From: Saccopteryx bilineata | Lineage: Eukaryota > Chordata > Mammalia > Chiroptera > Emballonuridae | Direction of reading: 5' to 3' | Assembly: GCF_036850765.1 (NCBI RefSeq) | Contig: NC_089495.1 | Location: forward strand, 191,845,847 to 191,909,846 | Length of the DNA: 64,000 bases | Shown here: positions 30,732-41,654 of the stretch, piece after piece | How the letters are laid out: each line of letters begins with the position of its first letter | Numbering within the stretch: the first letter of the stretch is position 1 | Position numbers and translations under genes: made by a program | The notes under the pieces: generated by a model | Database searches by the model: none | The model's input: the letters and a program-made list of their open reading frames with translations, nothing else | Told to the model about the DNA's origin: nothing

Positions 30732-32880
30732 ATAGACTGGACCCTGCACCTCCCTGCTACAAGGGCTACACCACTGACCTTTCTTTCATGGGGAAGAAGT
30801 GGTAGAGAACAGATCTGGGAAGCAGATTCCTGCACTTGACCATGTTGGTACCGGGGATGTGGGTTGGCTGTACCATGTGGGAGTTCATTTAATGACTGAC
30901 ATGTTTCAACTGATGGCTGCTTTGTCACCTGATGGGAGAGGGTGGCACTTCTGGTCAGATTCATTTTTGCTAATCTCTCCACTCCCTGTTTTTTATTTTT
31001 AAGAGGATTTCTATCTCTGGGACTCTTGCCACATCTACCCCTCCCACTGCAAAGCCAGCTTGGACTGGGAAGGGCCCTCCGGTCACCTCCAAATGCCCAC
31101 CTGGAACGGCAAGCTAGAGGCCTGTTGGCTTGTGAAATGAGCCCTCCTGCCACACTGGGCCTCTTCCAGTGGCTCATCCCTTCACCACCCCACCCAGATA
31201 CAAGGATCCCTACCTGCACTCCCTGCCCCTGACTCGCCCTGCTCACCAGGGTTCAAAGGTGAGCCAAGTCCAGTATTAGCTGAGTATCATCCTGCTGCTG
31301 CCACAGCTCAGTTCAGTCCATGGTGTTTGTGACTTGGCTCCACCACTTAGAGGTATGGACCTTCCACAGCAGGACTGACTTCCCCCTTTCTGTTGTTTGC
31401 ACATGCTTCTCTTACTGTACTGTAAATAGATATTTTTGAAATTTATTTTTAAATAAATACTCAACTTGCTGTGTATTTCAAAGTGGTTAAAACATGTAGC
31501 TATTTATAAAAATGCCCCGGGTTCTTTAGTCTTCCAAGGGAGGGTCTCATGTCCTTCTGTACTGTATATTCCACTCAGCCCAGCCCAAAGGTCGAGTGGA
31601 ATGTGTGGGGCAGAGGAGGAACAGAGACAATGTCCCTGAGTCGGTGGAGAGCCACTGTCTTCCCTACAGTAAGTCTCTATACACCTACCTCCAGTGTGCA
31701 CTTCGGGGGATAGTGCGGGCCGCGAGGTCTGTGCTCCTGCAGACTCTGAGGACCTAGTGATGAAGGAGTCAGGAGCCTCACCTGTGGATCTACATCCTGG
31801 TCTTTGCCACTTGTCGAGTGTGAACCTTGCACTCCAAGTTCATGAGTCTCGCTTCAGAAGGAAACTCATTTGGGATTCCCATCACTCTCCATCTCAGTCC
31901 TCTTCTCTTCACCTGTTCCTGGGACTCTGCAACATTTGCTATCTTTTTGCACTAAAAGTGGGCAGGAGTTGGTGTGTGCCCATCAGACGATGTTTCCTGA
32001 GATTCTCAGCTGAGCTTAAGCGCTTCCAAAACCGAAGGCCCCTTAAACTCCTCATGTGAATGACTGACCCCTGGATTTCCTTCTGGGGTTCAGAGCAGGA
32101 GTGGGGCAAGAGTGAAAGTAAAACTGCTAGCTTGTGAAATAATAATATATTCTAGCCATAAGTGTTTGTAATATACAGAATGTTAAAGGAATTTACATGC
32201 AGTGGGTTTTCTGGTGGAAGGAGGTATTCAGCTCTTGAACAAATTTAAATCTGGCTGAATCCTGAGGCCACTGTGAATTTGCTGGTGTCCTTCCAACTCA
32301 GTTGAGTGATTTTAAGGTTTTTCAAATCTTCTATGGCTTTTTTATATATCTAGTAGATCACATGTAGATAGATACTCAGTGTGTATATAAAGCTGAATTT
32401 CAACCAACTTTATTACTAAGACCACCCCATTCTGGGGCATTCAGCTCTGATGTTCTTCCTTTACACATTTCAGAAGTGTCAATGCCTGGTCCACTCCTGA
32501 GAGCCCTAGTTTTCTGGTTTCCCATTTCCAGACTACCCCAGCACTACAGTAACTCTTAACCAACCATGATGCCACGTAACTTACGCAGTGGACAGAAGCA
32601 GGAATGCCTAATCCTTGGAGAGAAAGTCCAGTGTGTGTATCATCACGGAAATACTGTGTTCGTGGACTGGAACAGGACATGCTCTGACCATGCTCCTCCT
32701 CGGTGTGTGTCTTACTGTATGAGGTTGCTGTGAGTGAGAGATTTAAATATATGCTAATTTAAAAATGCAGATGTTTTGCATTTGATTTCTACCGAGAGTC
32801 GAAATGTTGAGAAATTATTTAAAAAAAAAATAAAGTGTCTTCCATTATTAAATAAAGTGTTTGGGGTTTTATGTCCCCCT
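30732..32880 (+). other. SPATA2: SPATA2 3' UTR and polyadenylation region
   Basis: SINE-free, in contrast to its flanks, which fits a selected UTR. Polyadenylation signals: proximal AATAAA at 31452-31457 and a distal pair at 32829-32834 and 32851-32856, followed by GT/T-rich DNA; the main end is probably near 32875. Alternative short and long 3' ends are likely. Confidence 0.75.
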
Positions 32881-32974
32881 TCCCTTTGAAGTTTGAGTTG
32901 CTCAAGTTTTGTGGTTTTTTTTCCTCTCAAGTCATATTTAGTTCTTTAATGACATTTTCTCCATGAACCTGACA

Positions 32975-33190
32975 AATAATAAGAGCCAGCATTTGTGTGC
33001 TTATTCTGTGAGCCAGACATTTTATTTGCTGAGACGTTGCATGCATGATCTGTTCTTATATAATAGTCTCAACACTCCTATGAGATTATTATGATCCCCA
33101 TTGTACAGATGGAGAAACAGGTGTACAGAGTTGCCCAGGAGAATGCCCAGCCATGTTGCCCAGGAGAAATGACACGGTGGGGAGTAATAG
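32975..33190 (+). repeat. MIR-like fragment
   Basis: AATAAGAGCCAGCATTTGTGTGC, GAGCCAGACATTTTA and CCCATTGTACAGATGGAGAAACAGG match MIR in order. Confidence 0.7.
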
Positions 33191-33406
33191 GCATTAAATA
33201 ACATTGAAGGCTGTTATGAAAAAAAATTCCATTTTTAGTTCTTTCGATTTAAATGCTTCAAGGAGGAAGTCAGTTTAATGCTGGCTTGTCTTTAACAAAG
33301 AGAAAATAGGTGTGGGGCTCCAAGCCTTTGGCAGAATCTTAGCTAGGTTTGCTGTTACCTTCTTTTTAGTGTGGGCTGTACTGGTTTCCTTTTTCTTTAA
33401 GATTTT

Positions 33407-33771
33407 TTTTGGGGGGGTATTTTTCTGAAGTTGGAAACAGGGAGGCAGTTAGACTCTCGCATGCACCCGACCGGGATCTACCCGGCTTGCCCACCAGGGG
33501 GCAATGCTCTGCCCATCTGAGGTGTCGCTCTGTTGTAACCAGAGCCATTCTAGTGCCTGAGGCAGAGGCCACAGAGCCATCCTCAGCGCCCGGGCCAACT
33601 TTGCTCCAATGGAGCTTGGCTGCGGGAGGGGAAGAGAGAGACAGAGAGGAAGGAGAGGGGGAGGGGTGGAGAAGCAGATGGGTGCATCTCCTGTGTGCCC
33701 TGGCCGGGAATCGAACCTGGGGCTCCTGTATGCTAGGCCAATGCTCTACCACTGAGCCAACTGGCTAGGGC
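33407..33771 (-). mobile_element. SINE family A
   Basis: Reverse full-length copy. TCTTTAAGATTTT flanks both sides (target duplication). Perfect CTCF-type core CCACCAGGGGGCAA at 33491-33504. Confidence 0.92.
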
Positions 33772-33779
33772 CTCTTTAA

Positions 33780-33959
33780 GATTTTATTTATTGATTTTAG
33801 GGAGAAGAGAGAGAGAAGGGGCAGGGGGCATGAAGCAGGAAGCATCAGCTTGTAGTGGTTACTCGTACATGCTTTGACCAGGCAATCCTGGGGCCTTGAA
33901 TCCAGCGACCTCAGCGTTTCAGATCAAGGCTTTATCCAATGTGTCACCACAGGTCAGGC
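33780..33959 (-). mobile_element. SINE family C
   Basis: Reverse copy ending GTGTCACCACAGGTCAGGC, immediately right of the family A copy. Confidence 0.88.
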
Positions 33960-34015
33960 TGTACGGGTTTTCTGTCTATAGCAATGATAGGAGATTTCTT
34001 TAAAAATCAATTTAA

Positions 34016-34190
34016 GGGCCTGACCTGTGGTGGCGCAGTGGATAAAGCTTTGACCTGGAATGCTGAAGTCTCTGGTTCAAAACCCTGGGCTTGCCTGGTC
34101 AAGGCACATATGGGAGTTGATGCTTCCTGCTCCTTCCTTCTCTCTCTCTCTTCTCTAAAATGAATAAATAAATAAAGTCTAAAAAAAATC
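34016..34190 (+). mobile_element. SINE family C
   Basis: Forward copy. AAAATCAATTTAA / AAAATCAGTTTAA flanks it as target duplication. Confidence 0.9.
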
Positions 34191-34221
34191 AGTTTAAAGT
34201 ATTTAAAAAAAAATGACGATT

Positions 34222-34350
34222 GCCCTGGCTGGATAGCTCAGTTATTTAGAGCTTTGTCCTGAGATGCAAAGGTTGCGAGTTCGATCCCTGGACAGGGCAT
34301 ATACAGGAACATGATCTATGTTTCTGTTTCTCCCTTTCTTTCTCTTTAAA
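34222..34350 (+). mobile_element. SINE family D, short copy
   Basis: GCCCTGGCTGGATAGCTCAG to a TTTCTCTTTAAAATAAA tail; shorter in the middle than other D copies. Confidence 0.85.
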
Positions 34351-34360
34351 ATAAACTTTA

Positions 34361-34625
34361 GCCTGACCAGGTGGTGGTGCAGTAGATAGAATGTCGGACT
34401 GGGATGTGGAGGACCCAGGTTTGAAACCCCGAGGTCACCAGCTTGAGCCCAAGGTTGCTTCTTGAGCAAGAGGTCACTCGATCTGTTGTATCCCCTGTCC
34501 CCCTCCCCAGGTACATATGAGAAAGCAATCAATAACTAAGGTGCCACAGTGAAGAATTGATGCTTCTCATCTCTGTCTTTGTTCTTCTCTCTGTCTCTCT
34601 TTCTCTGTCACACACACATACAAAA
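34361..34625 (+). mobile_element. SINE family B, shortened
   Basis: Forward copy with body deletions, inserted in the tail of the D SINE. AAAATAAACTTTA and CAAAATAAATAAACTTTT flank it. Confidence 0.88.
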
Positions 34626-34678
34626 TAAATAAACTTTTAAAAAATGTCTTTTTTCATTTTATGTTTTTGTTTTTTGTG

Positions 34679-35050
34679 TTTGTTTTTTTGTATTTTTCTG
34701 AAGCTGGAAACGGGGAGGCAGTCAGACAGACTGCTGCATGCACCCGACCAGGATGCACCCGGCATGCCCACTAGAGGGCGATGCTCTGCCCATCTTGGGG
34801 CATCGCTCTGCCGCAATCAGAGCCATTCTAGCGCCTGAGGCAGAGGCCACAGAGCCATCCTCAGCGGCCGGGCAAACTTTGCTCCAATGGAGCTTTGGCT
34901 GCGGGAGGGGAAGAGAGAGACAGAAAGGAAGGAGAGGGGGAGGGGTGGAGAAGCAAATGGGCGCTTCTCCTGTGTGCCCTGGCCGGGAATCGAACCCTGG
35001 ACTTCCACACGCCAGGGCGATGCTCTACCACTGAACCAACCGGCCAGGGC
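34679..35050 (-). mobile_element. SINE family A
   Basis: Reverse full-length copy; ATGTTTTTGTTTTT on both sides. CTCF-type core CCACTAGAGGGCG at 34768-34780. Confidence 0.92.
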
Positions 35051-35065
35051 CATGTTTTTGTTTTT

Positions 35066-35216
35066 AAGACTTTATTTATTCATTTTAGAGAGAAGAGAGA
35101 GAAGGGGGGAGGAGCGTGAAGTATCATCTCCCGTATGTGCCAGGCAAGCCCAGGGTTTTGAACCTGTGACCTTAGCATTCCAGGTTGATGCTTTATCTGC
35201 TGCACCACCGCAGGTC
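35066..35216 (-). mobile_element. SINE family C
   Basis: Reverse copy ending GCACCACCGCAGGTCAC; the outer bases of the head are lost. Confidence 0.85.
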
Positions 35217-35232
35217 ACTTTTTTTCTGCCAA

Positions 35233-35396
35233 AGATTTTATTCATTTTAGAGAAGAGAGAGAGAAGGAAGAGAGAAAGGGGAGAGAGCAGGAAGCATCAA
35301 CTCCCATATGTGCTTGAACAGGCAAGCCCAAAGTTTCAAACCGGCAACCTCAGTGTTCCGGGTCAACGCTTTATCCACTGTGCCATCACAGGTCAG
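35233..35396 (-). mobile_element. SINE family C
   Basis: Reverse copy, same orientation as its left neighbour, ending TGCCATCACAGGTCAGG. Confidence 0.88.
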
Positions 35397-35454
35397 GAAA
35401 AAAAAAAGTTCTAAGAAAGAAAGAATAATAGTGGTTGACTCAAAAGCAAAATAT

Positions 35455-36144
35455 GGCCCTGGCCAGTTGGCTCAATGGTAGAGCATTGGCCTGGCATGTG
35501 GAAGTCCCAGGTTCAGCCTGACCAGGCGGTGGCGCAGTGGATAAAGTGTCGGACTGGGATGCAGAGAACCCAGGTTCGAGACCCCGAGGTTGCCAGCTTG
35601 AGCGCAGGCTTATCTGGCTTGAGCAAAAAAAAAAGCTTACCAGCTTGGACCCAAGGTCACTGGCTCGAGCAAGGGGTTACTCCGTCTGCTGAAGGCCCGT
35701 GGTCAAGGCACATGAGAAAGCAATCAATGAACAACTAAGGTGTCGCAATGAAAAACTGATGATTGATGCTTCTCATCTCTCTCCATTCCTGTCTGTCTGT
35801 CCCTGTCTATCCCTCTCTCTGACTCTCTCTCTGTCCCTGTAAAAAAAAAACAAAAAAAACCCCGGGTTTGATTCCTGGCCAGGGCGCACAGAAGTGCCCA
35901 TCTGTTTCTCCACCCCTCCCCCTCTCCTTCCTCTCTCTCTCTCTCTCTTCCCCTCCTGCAGCCAAGGCTCCATTGGAGCAAAGTTGACCGGGCCCTGAGG
36001 ATGGCTTCATGGCCTCCACCTCGTGCTAGAATGGCTCCAGCCGCAACAGAGCAATGCCCCAGATGGGCAGAGCATCGTCCCCTGGTGGCATGCTGGGGGG
36101 TCTGACTGCCTCCCTGCTTCTAACTTTGGCGGGGGGAGTTTAAA
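35455..36144 (+). mobile_element. SINE family A split by a family B SINE
   Basis: The head (35455-35515) and the rest (about 35862-36144) are separated by a full B copy. The outer target duplication AAAGCAAAATAT flanks the whole composite (35443-35454 and about 36145-36156). Confidence 0.9.
35516..35857 (+). mobile_element. SINE family B nested in family A
   Basis: Full-length copy inserted at the B-box of the A SINE (CCCAGGTTCA on the left; CCCGGGTTTGA on the right). Confidence 0.92.
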
Positions 36145-36156
36145 AAAGCAAAATAT

Positions 36157-36990
36157 ATGGCAAAAATCTGAAGGGTGGTATAAGAGCAACTGTGGTTTAA
36201 GACATCCTGGCTTATGTGCCCATGATGCTGACTATTGCATTGGCCTGGTGAGGTGGCTTAGCTGCCGGGGAAGAAACTGAACAGGTTTCTCCATTTCATA
36301 CACAGGCCTTGTGCCAGATCAAGGCCCAGGTGCTGGGTTTGGTTTCAGCTACAGCATAGGAAATGGCACCTGCCATCCTGGCTGCCAGAAACAGCAGCTT
36401 CCTAGAGGTGAACACCCTGCCTGGGAGAGCAAAGGAAGCCAGACACTCGCTTCTGAATCCAAAGTGGAGTGGAGACTTCTGCAGATTGCTTAATTTGTAT
36501 ATGTAGATGACAAGCATATTTAAACATCATCGGGCCTACCAGCTGCACAACGTTAGCTCGGCTGCCAGCTCCGAGCACTGATCTGCAGCACCCCCCCACG
36601 CCTGTACCAAGGTCAGAGGTGTTAGAACTGTGGCAGATGCTGCAAATCAAATCCTGATCTCCTCTCACCCCTTCTCCCTTGGTAATGGAAGTCCTGATTT
36701 TCAGACATATGGCCATCCAGAATAAGAACTGCCTTTCCCAGCCTGCCCTGCAGCCAGGCACGGTCATATAACTATGTCTGGTCCCTGGGATGGAAGAGTG
36801 CTTTGTGTGGCTCTCTGAACGTCCTTCCCACCCTGACCCTCCTTTCCGGCTGGAGTGGCAGTGCTGGGGAATGAAGCAGCCACGAGACTCAGGTGGAAGC
36901 CAAGTGAAGAAGAGTGTGGGGCCGTAGCTGGAAGGAGTGGGTCCCTGATGCTGTTATCTTCCTTAAACCACACCCCCCCATTTGCTCATT
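36157..36990. other. Intergenic, no gene
   Basis: 36690-36850 (CCTTTCCCAGCCTGCCCTGCAGCCAGGC, GGTCATATAACTATGTCTGG) is an old medium-copy repeat. The remainder is unique and shows no exon-like frame. Confidence 0.45.
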
Positions 36991-37004
36991 TAAAAACCTT
37001 TTGT

Positions 37005-37391
37005 TTGTTTGTTTGTTTTTTGTATTTTTTTGTATTTTTCTGAAGTTGGAAACAGGGAGGCAGTCAGACAGACTCCTGCATGCGCCTGACTGGGATCCAC
37101 CCAGCATGCCCACCAGGGGGCGAGGCTTCACCCATCTGGGGCGTTGCTCTGTTGGAACCAGAGCCATTCTAGTGCCTGAGGCAGAGGCCATAGAGCCATC
37201 CTCAGCGCCCGGGCCAACTTTGCTCCAATGGAGCTTTGGCTGTGGGAGGAGAAGAGAGAGACAGAGAGGAAGGAGAGGGGGAGGGGTGGAGAAGCAGATG
37301 GGCGCTTCTCCTGTGTGCCCTGGCCGGGAATCGAACCCAGGACTCCTGCACACCAGGCCTACGCTCTACCACTGAGCCAACTGGCCAGGGC
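37005..37391 (-). mobile_element. SINE family A, first of a stacked pair
   Basis: Reverse full-length copy; the target TAAAAACCTTTT occurs at 36991, 37393 and 37743. CTCF-type core CCACCAGGGGGCGA at 37110-37123. Confidence 0.92.
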
Positions 37392-37406
37392 CTAAAAACC
37401 TTTTTA

Positions 37407-37740
37407 TTTATTTATTTATTTTTATTTTTACAGAGGCAGAGATAGACAGGGACAGACAGACAGGAACGGAGAGAGATGAGAAGCATCAATCATCAGTTTC
37501 TCATTGTGTGTTGCGACTTCTTAGTTGTTCATTGATTGCTTTCTCACATGTGCCTTGACCTTGGGCCTTCAGCAGACCGAGTAACCCCCTGCTGGAGCCA
37601 GCGACCTTGGGTCCAAGCTGGTGAGCTCTTTGCTCAAGCCAGATGAGCCCGTGCTCAAGCTGGCAACCTCAGGGTCTCAAACCTGGGTCCTTCCTCATCC
37701 CAGTCCGACGCTCTATCCACTGCGCCACCACCTGGTCAGG
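37407..37740 (-). mobile_element. SINE family B, second of a stacked pair
   Basis: Reverse full-length copy using the same target as the A copy next to it (CCTAAAAACCTTTTT on both sides). Confidence 0.92.
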
Positions 37741-37965
37741 CCTAAAAACCTTTTTATAAAAGAAATATAATGAACCTTCACATTCACTGAATTCAGCTTT
37801 ATTGGTACAACAGTTTCCACTTTTGCCATCTTGGTTTCCTCTCTGCCTGATCATCCACTTCCGCACTCCTAAATTCCTTTGAAGCAAATTCCAGATTCTA
37901 TGTCATCTGTAACTATTTCAGTATATGTGTCTAAAAGACAAGGGCTTTTAAAATGTAATACCAGC

Positions 37966-38125
37966 CCAAGCCAGCTGGCTCAGTGGATAGAGCATCATAC
38001 CAACACAACAAGGTTTTGGGTTTGATTCCTGGTCAGTGCACATGGGATATGAGAAGCAACTAATGAGTGCACAAATAAGAGGAATATGGTCAATGTTTTT
38101 CTCTTAAAATCAATGGGAAAAAATG
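37966..38125 (+). mobile_element. SINE family D-like, diverged
   Basis: CAAGCCAGCTGGCTCAGTGG head, GGGTTTGATTCCTGG B box, AACTAATGAGTGCACAAATAAG body; older than the other D copies. Confidence 0.75.
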
Positions 38126-38141
38126 CAGTACCATTATATCC

Positions 38142-38319
38142 TTTTTTTTTTTTAATTGACTTGAAATACAGGGAAAGAGAGAGAGAGAGAGAAGCATTCA
38201 TTTATTCCACTTAGTTGTGCATTCATTGGTTGCTTCACAAATGTGCCGACTGGGAATCGAACCCATAACCTTAGTGTTTGAGGTCGATGCTCTAACCAAC
38301 TGAGTTAACCAGCCAGGGC
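38142..38319 (-). mobile_element. SINE family D
   Basis: Reverse copy ending GAGTTAACCAGCCAGGGC. TACCATTATATC lies on both sides as target duplication. Confidence 0.9.
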
Positions 38320-38659
38320 CTAATACCATTATATCTAAATTTTTATAACAATAGCAATGAATATCCAGTCCCCATAAAATAAATTCAAATAAATCCATAT
38401 TTTACAATTTGTATCAGGGCTCAACTAAGATCTCCACATTGCAATTGATGGATAGCTCTTTAAGTCACAGTTACTCTATAAAATATCCCTATAGAATGTC
38501 AACACCCCATCTTTATCTTTTTCCTTGAAATGTATCTGTTGAAGAAACCAGAATGTTCTTTAGCGTTTGCTGGAGTCTGTCTACATTTTGCTCATTGCAG
38601 CCCCTGCTATTCCTCTGTTCTTTCAGTCTTCTGAAGATTAGTAACTGGCTCTTCTGCAG

Positions 38660-39285
38660 CTTCATAAATGAGGGGTGAGAAGAAATAACTTACGGCCTAC
38701 ATGGGGCTTAGTGCATAAATAAGGTCTGGGCCCTGGGGTAGGTCTCTGGACCTGATGGCAGGTCTCCACTGGCAACACATTTCCAGTTCCATGTGAGGAG
38801 GCAGAAGAGGTGGAAAGTGACAGGCCTCAAGGCAACCTTGGGAGTTCTTTGGGGCCTTCTGGGGATGGTGAAGCCAGTGACAGGTGGCCTGGGGGCTGGG
38901 GCCTGCTATAGACTGAGCCAAGACACAGACCTGGAGTTTGGAGTAGATGTGTCACAGCCTAGAAAGGAGCTGGCCCAGGACAACCCCCAGTGACAAGTCA
39001 GCCATGGTTCCCAGGACATCTGTGTCAAGTCTAGCTCAGCCCCTGAGGCCACAGGGTGCTCCTCAGGTCCCTGGTTCTGGGGAAGAGGTGAGAACTGCAG
39101 CTCTAGTTAATGAGAGCCACTCCTCCAAGGTGTTCTTGGCCTTCTTGAAGGCCTCCAGCTCCTGCGGTAACGGAGAGTGGAACCTGACAATGCGGCAGCC
39201 CCTCTTGGTTATAGTGAGCTAGAAAGTTGGGGCAGGGCCTGCTTGTTAGCCAGGCTCACTGGGCAGTCCCAACTGATGTAAGGGA
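38660..39285 (-). pseudogene. IFNL: Processed pseudogene of a type III interferon (interferon lambda)
   Basis: Read on the minus strand, pieces in three frames follow the whole interferon-lambda protein in order. RGCRIVRF and QELEAFKKAKNTLEE (about 39120-39203) match the N-terminal RGCH...QEL.AFK.AKDALEE. AELDLT lies at 39021-39041. A VLGQLLSRL..HIYSKLQVCV stretch matches the VLDQPLHTLHHILSQ block. HWLHHPQKAPKNSQGCLEA (38823-38879) matches the HWL..LQEAPKKES.GCLEA block, and CVASGDL (about 38760-38780) matches the C-terminus. AT-rich sequence to about 38660 resembles the normal 3' UTR. Functional IFNL genes have several introns; here all blocks are contiguous, so this is a retrocopy. Multiple frameshifts, in-frame stops and a short deletion make it inactive. 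No clear A tail or target duplication was found. Confidence 0.85.
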
Positions 39286-39371
39286 AAAGCAAAAGGAAAT
39301 TGGCATCTCCACTTTGAGAAAGCATAAATGGGTGAGGCCTGGTCCCGTGCCAAGAATAAAAGAGAAACTAA

Positions 39372-39496
39372 GCCTGACCTGTGGTGGCTCAGTGGGTAAA
39401 GCATCAACCTGGAATGCTGAGGTCGCCGGTTCAAAACCCCAGGCTTGCCTAGTCAAGGCACATATGGGAGTTGATGCTTTCTGCTCCTCCCCCCCT

Positions 39497-39549
<53 letters not shown>

Positions 39550-39596
39550 ATATATATATATATCCTCTCTCTAAAATGAATAAATTAAAAAAAAAA
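39372..39596 (+). mobile_element. SINE family C with expanded (CT)n(TA)n tail
   Basis: Forward copy; the pyrimidine tract has grown into about 30 CT units plus a (TA)n run (39550-39562). Target duplication AGAAACTAA. Confidence 0.9.
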
Positions 39597-39859
39597 AGAA
39601 ACTAAAATTCAGTCACAGGGAGAGCCTGGTTTCTGAGAAGTCCCGTTCCTGGAGACTGTGTAGGACTCTGAGGCAGCCTTCAGCTAGCTGACTTTGGGGA
39701 GCCCCTTACTGAGGCCGAGGCAGGGGGAGGGATAGGAAACTGGCTGGAGGACTCCTAGTGGGGCAGGGACCGGGCGATGTGGGTGAGGCTGCCTGAGCAG
39801 CAGAAAGGGAGTATCCCTTTGATGTGCAGAATAGTTTTTGTAATTTTCAGATTGTTCAT

Positions 39860-40213
39860 GTTTTATTTATTTTATTTTTTTAGTGAGAGAGACAGAGAGA
39901 GGGACAGATAGGGACAGACAGGAAGGGAGAGAGATGAGAGGCATCAATTCTTCGTTGTGGCACCTTAGTTGTTCACTGATTTCTTTCTCATATGTGCCTT
40001 GACCTGGTGGTGGTGGGGGGCTACAGCAGAGCAAGTGACCCCTTCCTTGCTCAAGCCAGAGAGACCTTGGACTCAAGCCAGCAACCACAGGGTCATGTCT
40101 ATGATCCCACACTCAAGCCAGTGACCCCCCACTCTAGCCAACCTCTGGATTTTGAACCTGGGTCCTCTGCATCCCAGGCAGACACTGTCTACTGCACCAC
40201 CACCTGGTCAGGC
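39860..40213 (-). mobile_element. SINE family B, old variant
   Basis: Reverse copy, longer than usual with GGTGGTGGTGGGGGGCTACAGC and an extra CAAGCCAG repeat. CAGATTGTT flanks it. Confidence 0.85.
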
Positions 40214-40295
40214 AGATTGTTGTGAATGTATAGAAAGCAAGTGATATTTGTTGATTTTGAATCCTGCAACTTGGATGAATTCATTTATTCTTTTT

Positions 40296-40478
40296 TATTT
40301 CTTTTAAGATTTTATTTATTGCTTTTTAGAGGTAGGGGAGAGAGAGAAAGGAGAAGCTGGAAGCCTCAACTCATAGTTGCTTCTCATATGTGCCTTGATC
40401 AGGCAAGCCCAGGGCTTCGTACCAGTGACCTCAGCATTCTAGGTTGATGCTTTATCCACTGTGCCACCAGAAGTCAGA
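40296..40478 (-). mobile_element. SINE family C
   Basis: Reverse copy. Perfect target duplication GAATTCATTTATTCT on both sides (left at 40276-40290). Confidence 0.92.
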
Positions 40479-40520
40479 CTGAATTCATTTATTCTAACAG
40501 GGCTTTTTAAAAAAAATTTG

Positions 40521-40742
40521 GGCCTGACCTGTGGTGGCGCAGTGGATAAGCGTCGACCTGGAAATTTGAGGTCGCCGGTTCAAAACCCTGGGCTTGCCTG
40601 GTCAAGGCACATATGGGAGTTGATGCTTCTAGCTCCTCCCTCCTTCTCTCTCTCTGTCTCTCTCTCCTCTCTCTCCCTCTCTGTTTCCTCTCTCCCTCTC
40701 TCTCTCCTTTCTAAAAATGAATAAATAAATTAAAAAAAAAAG
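40521..40742 (+). mobile_element. SINE family C
   Basis: Forward copy with a long TCTC tract and A tail. Confidence 0.92.
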
Positions 40743-40970
40743 AAAAGAAAACCCTTTGGATTTTTGTCAATGGCCTATTTGGGCAAATGATATAAAAAAA
40801 AATTGAGGGGTAGAATATTTAGGGTTTTCTACATATAAAATCATGTCATCTGAGAATAGATATAATTTTACTTCTAATTTTGATGTCTTTTTTTTTTCTT
40901 GCCTAATTGCTCTGGTTGGTACTTCCAGTATTATGTTGAATAGAAGTGGCGAGAGGGCGCCCTCACCTTG

Positions 40971-41117
40971 TTCGTGATCTCTGAGGAAAGCTGCTGTTAG
41001 TCTTTCACCACTGAGTGTGTTCGTGATCTCTGAGGAAAGCTGCTGTTAGTCTTTCACCACTGAGTGTGTTCGTGATCTCTGAGGAAAGCTGCTGTTAGTC
41101 TTTCACCACTGAGTGTG
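40971..41117 (+). repeat. Perfect 3 x 49-bp tandem repeat inside L1
   Basis: Units 40971-41019, 41020-41068 and 41069-41117 are identical, starting TTCGTGATCTCTGAGG. The L1 sequence normally has this segment once. Confidence 0.95.
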
Positions 41118-41212
41118 ACGTCAGCTGTGGCGTGTATACTTCCACATGTAGCCTTTGTTATGTTGAAGTCATTTTGTTCTGTTCCTTGTTTGTTTTATCA
41201 TGAAAGCATGTT

Positions 41213-41391
41213 ACTTTTTTTTTTTTTTTTACTATTCCCTTTAGAGAAAGAGAGAGCGACAGGGTGGGGGGAGGAGCAAGAAATCCTAACTCCTGTATGT
41301 ACTGTCGTGACGGGGCAAGCCCAGGGTTTCGAACCGGAGACCTCGGCGTTCCAGATCGACACTTTATCCACTGTGCCACCACTGGTCAGGG
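41213..41391 (-). mobile_element. SINE family C in L1
   Basis: Reverse copy ending GTGCCACCACTGGTCAGG. The L1 text resumes right after (TTAAATTTTGTCAAATGC). Confidence 0.9.
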
Positions 41392-41654
41392 GAGAGCGTG
41401 TTAAATTTTGTCAAATGCTTTTTCTGTATTGCTTGAGGAGATCATGTGGGTTTTGTCCTTTGTTAGTGTGGTGTATCACATGGTAGTTGACCTTTGAGGC
41501 ATGCTCAGATTTGGGTTTGATCCTTTTGGTCGGAATACTTCCTAGATGTATTCTTTGATCAGGAGGCACATGATGTCCTATTCCCTCCCTTTGGGATATT
41601 AACAGCTGTTAGTATTTAGACCCATTTCTTCATTGGAGGTTGCAAAATGGAGAT

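Larger units (their letters stand above)
37745..38655 (+). repeat. Old L1 3' region, split by SINEs
   Basis: Pieces 37755-37960, 38330-38560 and 38560-38655 (GAAACCAGAATGTTC, GGAGTCTGTCTACATTTTGCTC) follow a known L1M 3' order around two D SINEs. It serves as the insertion site of the interferon-lambda copy. Confidence 0.6.
40745..41560 (-). mobile_element. L1 ORF2 fragment, minus orientation, with a 49-bp triplication
   Basis: GCCTAATTGCTCTGGTTGG, TATGTTGAATAGAAGTGG, TTTGTCAAATGCTTTTTCTG and GTGTATCACATGG are the well-known antisense L1 ORF2 text. It is split by a family C SINE at 41213-41391 and carries three perfect 49-bp repeats at 40971-41117. Not coding now. Confidence 0.85.

Noticed and set aside
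40971..41117. CRISPR-like array (three equal repeats)
   Set aside because: Units are directly adjacent without spacers and lie inside L1 in a mammalian genome; a simple tandem repeat.
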